The notes: generated by a model from the letters alone, not told the origin. A DNA stretch of 64,000 bases from CBDFKF01 sp965248765 (GCA_965248765.1 CBDFKF010000003.1:62001-126000), one strand, 5' to 3'. Positions 7,933 to 18,148 are shown, counted from the first letter of the stretch. Numbers and translations: made by a program.

Positions 7933-9534
7933 CTAGATTTCGTTGCCGCGCATCTGCTCGGTGATGTACTCGGCCTGGCGGATGGCCAGCGCGACGATGG
8001 TCAGCGTCGGATTGCCGGCCATCGAGCTCGTGAACTGGCTGCCATCGGAGACGAACAGGTTCGCGAGATCGTGGCTTTGGCCCCACTTGTTGACCACGCC
8101 GGCTTGGGCATCGTCGCTCATCCGGCATGTCCCGAGGTTGTGCGAGGCCGGCAGCGGCGGCGATTCGAACACCCGCCTGGCGCCCGCCGCCTCCATCAAC
8201 GCCGCGGTCTTGCGGTAGGCATGGTTCTTCATGCGGATCTCGTTGGGGTGATCGTCGAGATGGAGACTGGGGATCGGCAGCCCGTACTGGTCCTTTTCCG
8301 ATCCGTGCAGGCTGACCCGGTTGGTCTCCATCGGCATGTCCTCGCCGAGGATCTGCATGGCGGCGATGTTGTCATAGGCGGCGACCCAGTCGGTGTAGTC
8401 CCGGCCCCAGCCGTTGGGGTCGAGGAAGGCCGCATAGAACGACAGTCCCAGCCCGATCGAGCCGGTGTAGTAGCCGCCGACGAAACCGCGGGAGTCGTCG
8501 TGGCCGGCCTCGTCGCGAATGATCCCGCCGACGATGATGCCGCGGTGCATGTGCACGGGCTTGTCGAACTCGGCGTAGACGAAGCCGAACATGTGGCGCA
8601 TGTAGTTCTTGCCGACCAGGCCCGATGAGTTGGCCAGGCCGTCGGGGAACTGGCTCGATTCCGAGTTGAGCAGCAGCCGCGCGGTCTCGATCGAGTTGCC
8701 GGCGACGCACACCAGCCGCGCCTTTTGCCGGTGCTGGTTGACGTCGCGGTCGACATAAACGACGCCGTCTGCGCGCCCCGCGCCGTTGTGTTCGATGCGC
8801 AGCACCATGCACTCGGGCCTGATCTCGCACCGCCCCGTCGCTTCGGCCCGCGGCAGCTCGCTGTTGAAGGTCGACCACTTGGCGCCCGACTTGCAGCCCT
8901 GCATGCAAAAGCCGATCTGGTCGCAGCCATTGCGGCCGTCGCGCGGCTCGACGTTGATCGCGAGGTTGTTGGTATCGAAATCGCGATAGCCGACCCGCCG
9001 CGCGCCGTGCGCCATGACCCGGTAGCCGTTGTTCGCCGGATGCAGGGCGATGCCGTTGCGGCCCGAGACCCCCATCTTGTCCTCGGCCCGTATGTAGTAG
9101 GGCAGAACGTCGTCGTAGCTGATCGGCCAGTCGGCGAGGCTGGCGCCGGCGATCTCGCCGTACGTTGTGCGGGCCTTGAACTCGTGCGGCTGGAACCGCG
9201 GGCACATCGCCGCCCAGTGGAGCGTCGTGCCGCCGACCCCTTTGCAGATCCACGTCGGCGCATCGGCGAAGTTCTGGGCGATCGGCGAGGTGCCGGTGGA
9301 GTGCCGCCTGTCCTTCCAGGTAAAGCGGTCGTACATCGCCCATTCGTCGTTGACGAAGTCGGTGTCCTTGAAGCGCGGCCCGGCCTCGAGCACGACGACA
9401 TCGATGCCGTTCTGGCTGAGCTCGTCGGCAAGCGTCCCGCCGCCGGCGCCCGAGCCGATGATGACGACGACCGAATCGTCGTCCTGGTCGTAGGTGACCG
9501 CGGCGACCTCGTCGTCCAGGATATCATCGGACAT
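7933..9534 (-). CDS. GMC family FAD-dependent dehydrogenase, array copy 5
   Basis: 533 aa, ATG at 9534 with GGGAG about 8 bases upstream, the last part of which overlaps the stop of copy 6. It begins MSDDILDDEVAAVTYDQDDDSV and then GSGAGGG for FAD. It has CDQIGFCMQGC as cluster motif and His465/Asn508 as catalytic pair. Compared with copies 3 and 4 its substrate-side segments differ (for example TWICKGVGGTTLHWAAMCPRF region and the DTNNLAINVEPRDGRN segment) and agree with copy 1, which suggests that copies 1 and 5 share a substrate class. Confidence 0.92.
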   Translation of the reverse strand: MSDDILDDEVAAVTYDQDDDSVVVIIGSGAGGGTLADELSQNGIDVVVLEAGPRFKDTDFVNDEWAMYDRFTWKDRRHSTGTSPIAQNFADAPTWICKGVGGTTLHWAAMCPRFQPHEFKARTTYGEIAGASLADWPISYDDVLPYYIRAEDKMGVSGRNGIALHPANNGYRVMAHGARRVGYRDFDTNNLAINVEPRDGRNGCDQIGFCMQGCKSGAKWSTFNSELPRAEATGRCEIRPECMVLRIEHNGAGRADGVVYVDRDVNQHRQKARLVCVAGNSIETARLLLNSESSQFPDGLANSSGLVGKNYMRHMFGFVYAEFDKPVHMHRGIIVGGIIRDEAGHDDSRGFVGGYYTGSIGLGLSFYAAFLDPNGWGRDYTDWVAAYDNIAAMQILGEDMPMETNRVSLHGSEKDQYGLPIPSLHLDDHPNEIRMKNHAYRKTAALMEAAGARRVFESPPLPASHNLGTCRMSDDAQAGVVNKWGQSHDLANLFVSDGSQFTSSMAGNPTLTIVALAIRQAEYITEQMRGNEI

Positions 9535-9546
9535 CGGCCAATCTCC

Positions 9547-11142
9547 CTAGATCGCGTGCGTCCGCATGTGCTCGGCGATGTACTCGGCCTGCCGGATCGC
9601 CAAGGCCACGATCGTCAGCGTCGGGTTGGCTGCAGACGCCGTGGTGAACACGCTGCCGTCGGAAACGAACAGGCTGGGTATATCATGACACTGCCCCCAG
9701 CGGTTGGTCACCCCATCGCGCGGGTCGGCGCTCATCCGGGCGGTGCCGATGTTGTGCGAGGAGGGCAGGGGCTGCTGCTCCATCGTCTTGGTGGCGCCGA
9801 TGGCCTCGTAGAGTGCGGTCACCTTCTTGAAGCCGTAGTTCTTCATAGCGAGCTCATTGGGATGGTCGTCGACGTGGACGTGCGGGATGGCGAGCCCGTA
9901 GCCGTCCTTCTCCGACGGGTCGAGGGTGATGCGGTTGCTCGACTGTGGCATATCCTCGCCGCAAAACCAGCAGCCTGTGGTATGGGCATAGCGTTCGATA
10001 TCCCGGGTCACGGCGCGGCCCCAGCCGGTCGGCTTGGAGAAGGCGGCGAAGTAGGAAAGGCCGAGCGCCTCGGTCATCATGTAGATGCCGCCGGCAAAGC
10101 CCCGTGAGGGATCGTAGCCCACCTCGTCGCGCACCAGCCCGCACACCACCGTGCCGCGGTGCATGTGCACGGGCCGCGCGAACTGCGCCCACAGGAAGCC
10201 CGACATGTGGCGCATGTAGTTGCGCCCGAGCTCCCCCGATGCGTTGGCGAGCCCATCGGGAAATAGACTCGTTGCCGAGTTCAAGAGCAGGCGTGTGGAC
10301 TCGATGGCATTGCCGGCGACACACACCAGCCGGGCTTTCTGGAGGTGGCGATGGCCATCGCGGTCCGCGTACTCCACCCCGTTCACCTGGCCGCGATCGT
10401 CATGGACGATGCGCAGCGCCATGCAGTTAGGGCGCAGCTCGCACCGTCCGGTGGTCTCGGCCTTGGGGATCTCGCCGTAGAGCGTTGACCACTTGGCGCC
10501 CGATTTGCACCCCTGGAAGCAAAAGCCGATGGCATCGCAACCGTTGCGCCCATCGCGCGGCACCGGGTTGATCGCGAGGTTGCCGTGATCGACATCGCGA
10601 TAGCCGACACGCCGGGCGCCGGCGGCGAAGATCTTGTAGTTGTTGGTGGCCGGAAGGGGCGGAATTCCCTGGGTGCCGGAGACCCCCATCTTGGCCTCGG
10701 CACGGTCGTAGTACGGCGCCATCTCCTCGATGCCGACCGGCCAGTCGAGCAGGCTTGCGCCATCGATCGCGCCGTAGGTCGAGCGGGCTTTGAACTCGTG
10801 CGCTTGAATGCGCATGCACACTCCGCCCCAATGGGTGGTCGAGCCGCCGACGGCCTTGACTACCCAGGTCGGGGTCTCGGGGAACGGGATGGCGGCCGGC
10901 GAGGTGCCTGACAGCGTCCGCCTGTCAGTCCACGTCAGTTGCTCGTAGGCGCCCCACTCGTCATTGAGAAAGGCGTCCATCTCGATGCGCGGGCCGGCTT
11001 CCAGGAGGACGACCGCGATCCCCCGTGCGCACAGCTCGTGGGCCAGAGTCCCGCCACCAGCGCCCGAGCCGATGATGACGACGAGCGAATCGTCGTCCTC
11101 ATCGTAGGTGACGGCGGCGACGTGGTCGGCGTCGCTCGCCAA
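9547..11142 (-). CDS. GMC family FAD-dependent dehydrogenase, array copy 6 (first in the array)
   Basis: 531 aa from a TTG at 11142; this start gives the leader MASDADHVAAVTYDEDDDS that aligns with the other copies, and no in-frame ATG is better placed. FAD motif GSGAGGG, cluster motif CDAIGFCFQGC (C-X5-C-X3-C), catalytic His463 and Asn506. It follows the small-subunit gene by 12 bases and so is the most direct partner of it. HNIGTARMSADP replaces the HNLGTCRM found in most copies, so the extra Cys next to the active-site His is absent here. Confidence 0.92.
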   Translation of the reverse strand: MASDADHVAAVTYDEDDDSLVVIIGSGAGGGTLAHELCARGIAVVLLEAGPRIEMDAFLNDEWGAYEQLTWTDRRTLSGTSPAAIPFPETPTWVVKAVGGSTTHWGGVCMRIQAHEFKARSTYGAIDGASLLDWPVGIEEMAPYYDRAEAKMGVSGTQGIPPLPATNNYKIFAAGARRVGYRDVDHGNLAINPVPRDGRNGCDAIGFCFQGCKSGAKWSTLYGEIPKAETTGRCELRPNCMALRIVHDDRGQVNGVEYADRDGHRHLQKARLVCVAGNAIESTRLLLNSATSLFPDGLANASGELGRNYMRHMSGFLWAQFARPVHMHRGTVVCGLVRDEVGYDPSRGFAGGIYMMTEALGLSYFAAFSKPTGWGRAVTRDIERYAHTTGCWFCGEDMPQSSNRITLDPSEKDGYGLAIPHVHVDDHPNELAMKNYGFKKVTALYEAIGATKTMEQQPLPSSHNIGTARMSADPRDGVTNRWGQCHDIPSLFVSDGSVFTTASAANPTLTIVALAIRQAEYIAEHMRTHAI

Positions 11143-11154
11143 CGGCTCGCGGGC

Positions 11155-11553
11155 CTACTCGTCCGGGATCCAGGAGATGTCGTCGAAGCCGCGGTTGATG
11201 TAGCCGCCGAGGTGGGCTGATGGCCCCTCGTAGCCGAAGTACCGCCACACCAGCGGGTTGTTGTAGAGATGGCGCACGGTCGCGCCCCGCACGTCCTCGA
11301 AGAAGTCGGAGCCCTCGATCGACTTCAGCGCCTCGAGCTTGTAGCCGTTGGACAGATCGACAAAGGGGATATTGAAGACGCCGTCGAGGCCTTTCACACC
11401 CTCGGCCAAAAGGCCGACGCGGCCATCGTCCGCCTCCTCGTCGACGACCTCGACCACCTTGGCGTAATAGACATCGCCCAGGAAATCGTGCGGATAGAGC
11501 TGGCGCGCCATCTGTACCAGCGTTTTGGTGGTGTGCTCATCCAATTTCGCCAT
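11155..11553 (-). CDS. gluconate 2-dehydrogenase subunit 3-like small subunit
   Basis: 132 aa, ATG at 11553 with GGGAGG 5 bases upstream. MARQLYPHDFLGDVYYAKVV at the N-terminus and a C-terminal half with the pattern FFEDVRGATVRHLYNNP and WRYFGYEGPS match the gluconate 2-dehydrogenase subunit 3 (gamma) family. In membrane-bound GMC dehydrogenases that subunit binds the catalytic subunit and normally carries a Tat signal that exports the pair. Here no twin-arginine signal is present and the GMC copies lack signals too, so the complex is probably cytoplasmic. It is the first gene of the array and the only small subunit visible for at least six catalytic subunits. Confidence 0.8.
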   Translation of the reverse strand: MAKLDEHTTKTLVQMARQLYPHDFLGDVYYAKVVEVVDEEADDGRVGLLAEGVKGLDGVFNIPFVDLSNGYKLEALKSIEGSDFFEDVRGATVRHLYNNPLVWRYFGYEGPSAHLGGYINRGFDDISWIPDE

Positions 11554-11661
11554 CTCTCCCTCCCATTAATCAGCCTGCTTGGGGCTCTCCAGCCGACGAA
11601 ATCCTAGCCGATCGCGGCCCGAACGAAAACCAGGCCCGGCAGGAAGTCGCAATGCGCGGCT

Positions 11662-12000
11662 CTAATCGCCTTCGCCGGGCTCGGGGCTGAAGTGCGCCTC
11701 GTATTTGTTGGCCACGCCTTTCCACTTATCGGCATCCTCGGGCACCTTGCCGATGTGGGTGATGTTGGGCCACTTCTCGGCGTACTCGCGGTTCTGCTCG
11801 ACCCAGCGCTCCATCCCATCCTCGGTGTCCGGCAAGATCGCCTCGACCGGACACTCGGGCTCGCAAACGCCACAGTCGATGCATTCGTCGGGGTGGATGA
11901 CGAGCATGTTCTCGCCTTCATAGAAGCAGTCGACGGGACAGACCTCGACGCAATCCATGTACTTACACTTGATGCAGTTGTCGTTGACGATGTACGTCAT
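11662..12000 (-). CDS. fdxA: seven-iron ferredoxin
   Basis: 112 aa. Cysteines at 9, 12, 17, 21 and 25, then 40, 43, 46 and 50 in the contexts CVEVCPVDC and CIDCGVCEPECP, give the pattern of a [3Fe-4S][4Fe-4S] ferredoxin of the FdxA type, with the usual long C-terminal tail. It carries electrons in the cytoplasm. The gene follows sufA by 43 bases and precedes the GMC array by 108 bases, so it could supply electrons to the suf machinery or accept them from the dehydrogenases; both are inferences. Confidence 0.93.
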   Translation of the reverse strand: MTYIVNDNCIKCKYMDCVEVCPVDCFYEGENMLVIHPDECIDCGVCEPECPVEAILPDTEDGMERWVEQNREYAEKWPNITHIGKVPEDADKWKGVANKYEAHFSPEPGEGD

Positions 12001-12015
12001 GACGCTCTCCGGTAC

Positions 12016-12053
12016 CCGGGTGCTCTACACGTGGCCGGGTGCTCTACACGTGG
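12016..12053. repeat. perfect 19-bp tandem duplication at the 3' end of sufA
   Basis: The unit CCGGGTGCTCTACACGTGG occurs twice head to tail (12016-12034 and 12035-12053) with no mismatch. The second copy contains the last codons and stop of sufA; the first copy repeats the same bases, including a second in-frame-looking stop, in the gap before fdxA. It looks like a slippage duplication and has no evident coding effect. Confidence 0.9.
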
Positions 12054-12382
12054 AATGATTCGCCGCACCCGCAGACGCCCTTCGCGTTCGGGTTGTTGAA
12101 CACGAAGCCGGACTGCAGCTTATCCTCGACGTAGTCCATCTCGCTGCCGAGGATGAACAAGGTCGCTTTGGGATCAATAAGGATCCGCACGCCCTTTTCC
12201 TCGACCACCTCATCAAGCGGCCCGGCCGCCTCGGCGAAATCGATGCGATAGGTCAGGCCTGAGCAGCCCTTCTCGTCGATGCTGACGCGCAGGGCGACCG
12301 CCGGCTCGTCGCGGCTCGCAATAATCGCTTTTGCACGTTCGGCGGCGGCGTCGGTAATGGTGATCGCACTCGGTAAAGCCAT
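12044..12382 (-). CDS. sufA: A-type iron-sulfur cluster carrier
   Basis: 112 aa of the HesB/IscA/SufA family. The conserved cysteines are seen in EKGCSGLTYRI and in the C-terminal CGCGESFHV, which together bind the cluster. The first residues ITITDAAAERAKAII are the usual start of the domain. It is the last assembly gene of the suf operon and likely passes clusters to target proteins. The stop codon lies inside a 19-bp tandem duplication, but the C-terminal FHV ending is normal for the family. It could be named erpA or iscA by other schemes; position favours sufA. Confidence 0.9.
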   Translation of the reverse strand: MALPSAITITDAAAERAKAIIASRDEPAVALRVSIDEKGCSGLTYRIDFAEAAGPLDEVVEEKGVRILIDPKATLFILGSEMDYVEDKLQSGFVFNNPNAKGVCGCGESFHV

Positions 12383-12419
12383 GTCTACTCGCTCTCTGCT
12401 CCGCTGGTGTGTTTAGCAG

Positions 12420-12845
12420 TCAAATCATTCCAAGCTCAAGACGGGCGGCCTCGGTCATCATGCCGGGCTCCCATGTTGGCTCCCAGACCATCTTCACATC
12501 GACCTCCTTGACCCCGGGCACCGCCGTCCAGATCGCCCGCTCGACCATGCCCGGCATCTGCTCCGCCACCGGACACATGGGCGAGGTAAGCGTCATCCAC
12601 ACCTTGACGAGCCCGTCCGCGCCATCGGCCGCAATGTGATAGATCAACCCGATGTCGTAGATGTTGACCGGGATCTCGGGGTCGTAGACTGTCCGCAGCG
12701 CCTCGACCACCCACTCCTCTGGGGACTCGGGCTCGCTTGGTTGGTCCTCGTCCTCGCCGGCGGGCCGGCGCACATGGTGCGGCACCACCACCTTCTCATC
12801 CGACTCGCCGAGCGTTGCCTCGCCGCTTGTGCAACCGATATCCAT
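12420..12845 (-). CDS. sufT: SUF system maturation protein, MIP18/DUF59 family
   Basis: 141 aa. A variable N-terminal part of about 45 residues precedes a MIP18/DUF59 domain with VVEALRTVYDPEIPVNIYDIGL, LTSPMCPVAEQMPGM and VDVKMVWEPTW. This family (SufT) helps mature cluster-containing enzymes. It lies 3 bases after sufU and 37 before sufA. The conserved Cys in TSPMCPVAE is present. Confidence 0.9.
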   Translation of the reverse strand: MDIGCTSGEATLGESDEKVVVPHHVRRPAGEDEDQPSEPESPEEWVVEALRTVYDPEIPVNIYDIGLIYHIAADGADGLVKVWMTLTSPMCPVAEQMPGMVERAIWTAVPGVKEVDVKMVWEPTWEPGMMTEAARLELGMI

Positions 12846-12848
12846 GGC

Positions 12849-13304
12849 CTACTCCGTTGTGACCGTCTTGTCGCGCTGATCGAGCGCCGCTCTCAGGGTA
12901 TGCCAGGCCAGCGTCGCACACTTGACGCGGATCGGGAACTCGCGCACGCCTGAGAGCACCGCGAGCTTGTCGAGCTCCTCCCAGTCGGCCTCCGCACTGT
13001 CCTCGCCGGTGACGAGTTCGTGGAAACGCGCAAACAACGAGCGCGCTTCGTCGACCGCCATTCCCGTCATCATCTCGGTCATGAGCGAGGCCGAGGCCAT
13101 TGAGATGGCGCAGCCGCGGCCGTCGAAGGCGGCCTTTTCCACCTTGCCGTCTTGGACTGTCAGAAAGACCGTGATCTTGTCGCCGCACAGGGGGTTGTCG
13201 CCATGGGCGCACGCATTGCATTCGGGCGGCTCGCCGAAGTTACGGGGCCGGCGGCTGTGATCGAGGATCACCTCCTGATAAAGCTCGCGGACGCTGTCGG
13301 TCAT
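12849..13304 (-). CDS. sufU: SUF sulfur-relay / scaffold protein SufU
   Basis: 151 aa from the ATG at 13304, whose last bases overlap the sufS stop as ATGA. The start MTDSVRELYQEVILDHSRRPRN and the three ligand cysteines (CNACAHGDNPLCGDK, GRGCAISMAS, VKCATLAW) identify a NifU/IscU-like fold. The insertion of about 20 residues between the second and third cysteines (the stretch with LFARFHELVTGED) is the mark of SufU, not IscU. SufU accepts persulfide from SufS. The frame is open for 44 codons further upstream but those codons read sufS out of frame. Confidence 0.93.
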   Translation of the reverse strand: MTDSVRELYQEVILDHSRRPRNFGEPPECNACAHGDNPLCGDKITVFLTVQDGKVEKAAFDGRGCAISMASASLMTEMMTGMAVDEARSLFARFHELVTGEDSAEADWEELDKLAVLSGVREFPIRVKCATLAWHTLRAALDQRDKTVTTE

Positions 13305-14566
13305 TGGGTGAATATCTCCAAAACCCGGCGAACACTGGCGACCAGCGCATCGGCGTCGGCGCGCGTGTTGTAGATGCCGAACGAGGCGCGGACAGTCGCC
13401 GGCACCCCAAATCGGTCCATTGCCGGTTGAGCGCAATGGTGGCCGGCGCGCACGGCTACGCCCTCGTGATCGACGATGGTGCCAACATCATGGGGATGTA
13501 TGCCTTCGAGCGCGAACGACAAGATGCTCCCCTTGTTGGTCGCCGTGCCGATGATCCGAGCGCTGTTGATCTCGCTCAAAGCGGCGGTCGCATAGCGCAG
13601 CAGATCCTGCTCGTGGGCCTCGATCTCGGCAAAATCGAATTGCCGCAGGTAGTCGGCGGCGGCACCGAGGCCAATGGCGCCTGCGATGTGCGGGGTGCCT
13701 GCCTCGAACTTGTGCGGGAGCGCAGCGAAGCGCGTTTCCTCGAACGTGACCGAGGTGATCATCTCGCCGCCGCCCTGGTAGGGAGGCATCGCTTCGAGGT
13801 GCTCAGCCTTGCCGTAGAGCACGCCGATGCCCGATGGGCCGTACAGCTTGTGGCCTGAGAACACGTAGAAATCGCAGTCGAGCTCCTGCACGTCCACCGC
13901 CAGGTGGGGTACTGCCTGGCAGCCATCGACCAGCACTGGGATGCCGCGGGCGTGCGCGAGGCGGATGATCTCGCGAATCGGCGTGATCGTGCCGATCGCG
14001 TTCGACATGTGGGTGATCGCGATCATCCGGGTGCGCGGGCCGAGCAGTGCCTCGTAGGCATCGAGCATCAGCTCTCCGGCGTCATCGACCGGCACGACTT
14101 TGAGTTCGATCCTCTTTTCGTCGCGCAGCATTTGCCATGGCACGATGTTCGAGTGGTGCTCGATGTGGCTCAGCACGATCTCATCGCCGGCTTCGAAGCG
14201 GGAGCGGCCGAATGTCTGTGCCACCAAATTGATAGCTTCGGTCGCGTTGCGCACGAAGATGATCTCGCGCGCCTCGGCGGCGCCTAACAGCGCCCGCACC
14301 TTCTCGCGTGCCGCCTCGAAGTTCTCGGTCGCCCGCTGGCTCAGGTAATAGACCCCGCGGTGGATGTTGGCATACTCGGTTTCGTAGCAAGTGCGCTCGG
14401 CATCCATCACCGCCCGCGGCTTCTGCGCGCTGGCCGCACTATCGAGGAAGACCAGCGGCTTGCCGTGGACCGTCCGCGAGAGGATCGGGAAGTCGGCGCG
14501 CACTGCCTCGACATCGAAGGGTCGGGATACGGCTTTGCTGCCTCGCGACTCGGATGGCACGTTCAT
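13301..14566 (-). CDS. sufS: cysteine desulfurase SufS
   Basis: 421 aa from the ATG at 14566, which overlaps the sufD stop by ATGA; an in-frame ATG nine codons upstream would overlap sufD further. It is a fold-type I PLP enzyme that takes sulfur from L-cysteine. The PLP lysine is in VFSGHKLYGPSG and the catalytic cysteine in AGHHCAQPAMDRF. ANIHRGVYYLS and ATEAINLVA are the normal substrate and cofactor loops. The short active-site loop fits class II (SufS-type), matching its SufU partner next door. Confidence 0.95.
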   Translation of the reverse strand: MNVPSESRGSKAVSRPFDVEAVRADFPILSRTVHGKPLVFLDSAASAQKPRAVMDAERTCYETEYANIHRGVYYLSQRATENFEAAREKVRALLGAAEAREIIFVRNATEAINLVAQTFGRSRFEAGDEIVLSHIEHHSNIVPWQMLRDEKRIELKVVPVDDAGELMLDAYEALLGPRTRMIAITHMSNAIGTITPIREIIRLAHARGIPVLVDGCQAVPHLAVDVQELDCDFYVFSGHKLYGPSGIGVLYGKAEHLEAMPPYQGGGEMITSVTFEETRFAALPHKFEAGTPHIAGAIGLGAAADYLRQFDFAEIEAHEQDLLRYATAALSEINSARIIGTATNKGSILSFALEGIHPHDVGTIVDHEGVAVRAGHHCAQPAMDRFGVPATVRASFGIYNTRADADALVASVRRVLEIFTQ

Positions 14567-15885
14567 GGCGAGTCTCCACCCGCGCCCAGCCATGTGTCGA
14601 TTTCGCGCCGCAGCCAGGATGTGAGCGCCGGCACTTGGAGATCATCGACTAGGTCGGCGAGGAAGGCCTCGATCAACATGCCGCTCGCCGTCTCGCGATC
14701 GATCCCGCGGCTCTGCAGGTAAAACAGCGCCTCTTCGTCGAGCGCGCCGGCAGTCGCGCCGTGGCTGCATTTGACGTCGTCGGCGTTGATCTCGAGCTCG
14801 GGCTTGGAATCAGCCTCGGCGGTCTCCGAGAGCAACAGGTTCTCGTTGAGCTGGTGTGCATCGGTTCTCTGGGCGCCCGGCGCGACCACGATCTTGCCCT
14901 GGAACACCGCGCGGGACTTGTCGTCGAGAACGCCGCGGTAGGTCTCGCGGCAGCGACCGCCAGGGGCGGTGTGCAGAATGCGGGTGGTGTTGTCGACGTG
15001 CTGGGATCCACGGCCGAGATAGATGCCGTTCAGCGCGCACTGCGCGCATTCTGCGCCGAGGCGGGTCTCGATTTCGTGGCGGGAAAGCCGGGCACCGAAG
15101 GCCGCGGTGAAGCTTTCGTAGCTGGCACCGGCGGCAACATCGACCGTCGTTGCGGCCAAATGCCAAGCTGTTTGAGCCTCGGCCTGGACACGGTAGTGGT
15201 GCAGGCGGGCACCGGTCTCGAGCACGACCGTATTCGCACTGTTCGTCCAATAGAGGCCGTCGCCGAGCGCCGCATGAGTCTCGATAACGGTCGCCGCCGA
15301 GTCCCGGCTGGCGACGATGACGTTGCGCGTATGGGTGGCCGCGGGCATCGCCTGGGGGACGGTAAGAAACACCAGGTGCAGCGGCTGGTCTGGCGCGGCG
15401 CCGGGATCGATCCTGATCAGCGCTCCGTCCGTCATGAAGACGGCATTCAGTGTCTGCACCGCGTTTTCCGGGGTCGGCGCCGTCCGTTCGGAGAACAGTG
15501 CGTGTAACGCGCTGTCATCTGCCTCGAGCGCGGCCGCTAGCGAGCCTACCGCCACACCGGCTATCGCGGGTGTCTCGCTCAGGTCAGGCCGCAGCCCGCC
15601 ATTCACGAACACCAGCCGCGTGCACGCAACATCTGCCAGGCAGAACGGTGCCACGGCATCGCGGCCGATACCGTTGGCGAGGCGCGGGGCCAGGGGCATG
15701 GCGTCGTGCATGAGCCCCTTGAGATTGGTGTACTTCCAGCTCTCCAGTCGCGGCGTGGGGAGCCCGGTCTCGACGAACGCGGCCAAGGCCTCGCGGCGGA
15801 GCTCGTTAAGCCAGCCGATCGCCGCACCGGGAAGCGTCGGCTCGGCCTCGGCAAACCTCTCCGCGTAGGTATCGGCGAGGCTCAT
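14563..15885 (-). CDS. sufD: Fe-S cluster assembly protein SufD
   Basis: 440 aa. The C-terminal half carries the beta-helix core shared with SufB, with DDVKCSHGATAG near the end, the conserved Cys-Ser-His-Gly-Ala segment. The N-terminal part is variable, as in the family. SufD forms the SufB-C-D scaffold and helps iron entry. It overlaps sufC (upstream) and sufS (downstream) by 4 bases each. Confidence 0.93.
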   Translation of the reverse strand: MSLADTYAERFAEAEPTLPGAAIGWLNELRREALAAFVETGLPTPRLESWKYTNLKGLMHDAMPLAPRLANGIGRDAVAPFCLADVACTRLVFVNGGLRPDLSETPAIAGVAVGSLAAALEADDSALHALFSERTAPTPENAVQTLNAVFMTDGALIRIDPGAAPDQPLHLVFLTVPQAMPAATHTRNVIVASRDSAATVIETHAALGDGLYWTNSANTVVLETGARLHHYRVQAEAQTAWHLAATTVDVAAGASYESFTAAFGARLSRHEIETRLGAECAQCALNGIYLGRGSQHVDNTTRILHTAPGGRCRETYRGVLDDKSRAVFQGKIVVAPGAQRTDAHQLNENLLLSETAEADSKPELEINADDVKCSHGATAGALDEEALFYLQSRGIDRETASGMLIEAFLADLVDDLQVPALTSWLRREIDTWLGAGGDSP

Positions 15886-16631
15886 GCAGCCTCCGCACCG
15901 AACGCTACGTAGCCGTCTTCCTCCAGCTTGAGCGCAAGTTCCTTGCCGCCCGAGCTGACGATGCGCCCGTTGAACAGGACATGCACGCGGTCGGGAACGA
16001 TGTGGTCGAGGAGCCGCTGGTAGTGCGTGATCAACAGCATCGTCCGGTCCGGCCCGCGCAAGCTGTCGACCCCATTGGCGACGATCTTGAGGGCGTCGAT
16101 ATCCAGCCCCGAGTCCGTCTCATCGAGGATCGCGAGCCGCGGTTCCAACACGGCCATCTGCAGTATCTCGCTGCGCTTTTTCTCGCCGCCGGAGAAGCCG
16201 ACGTTGATCGCGCGCTGCATCATCGCCTGGTCCATCTCGAGCAGCTTCATGTTGCGGCGGGCGATCTTAAGGAAGTCCATCGCATCGACTTCCGGCTCGC
16301 CACGGTGCTTGCGCAGGGCGTTAAGCGCCGCCTTGAGGAAATACATGCCGCTCACGCCGGGGATTTCAACCGGGTACTGGAAGGCGAGAAAAACGCCCTC
16401 GCACGCCCGCTCCTCCGCGCTCATGGCCAGCACGTCCTTGCCGTCGAACTGCGCCATGCCGGCCGTCACGTCATAGCCCTCGCGGCCAGCGAGCGTGTGC
16501 GAGAGCGTGCTCTTGCCGGAGCCGTTCGGGCCCATGATCGCATGCACTTCGCCGCGCGGTACGGTGAGGTCTATGCCGTTGAGGATCGGCTTGCCCTCGA
16601 CGCTAACGTGTAGGTTCTTGATCTTGAGCAC
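15882..16631 (-). CDS. sufC: Fe-S cluster assembly ATPase SufC
   Basis: 249 aa from a GTG at 16631, chosen because GGAG is 6 bases upstream and the product begins MLKIKNLHVSVEGKPIL as in the family. Walker A is GPNGSGKSTL, the ABC signature FSGGEKKR, and Walker B AILDETDSGLD. SufC powers remodelling of the SufBCD scaffold. An apparent 60-codon upstream extension only reads sufB out of frame. Confidence 0.95.
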   Translation of the reverse strand: MLKIKNLHVSVEGKPILNGIDLTVPRGEVHAIMGPNGSGKSTLSHTLAGREGYDVTAGMAQFDGKDVLAMSAEERACEGVFLAFQYPVEIPGVSGMYFLKAALNALRKHRGEPEVDAMDFLKIARRNMKLLEMDQAMMQRAINVGFSGGEKKRSEILQMAVLEPRLAILDETDSGLDIDALKIVANGVDSLRGPDRTMLLITHYQRLLDHIVPDRVHVLFNGRIVSSGGKELALKLEEDGYVAFGAEAA

Positions 16632-16663
16632 GTGCAACTCCGCTTTGAAAACCGGTCGATCGA

Positions 16664-18133
<1,470 letters not shown>

Positions 18134-18148
18134 GCGTACCGATCTCCC

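Noticed and set aside
7913..8128. 72-codon upstream extension of GMC copy 4
   Set aside because: It reads the 3' part of copy 5 in the wrong phase; the paralogues all begin at the equivalent of 7912.
8725..10107. 460-codon open frame on the plus strand
   Set aside because: It is antisense to GMC copies 5 and 6, has a low-complexity Ala/Arg/Val/Asp composition, and shows no family motif; typical shadow frame of GC-rich DNA.
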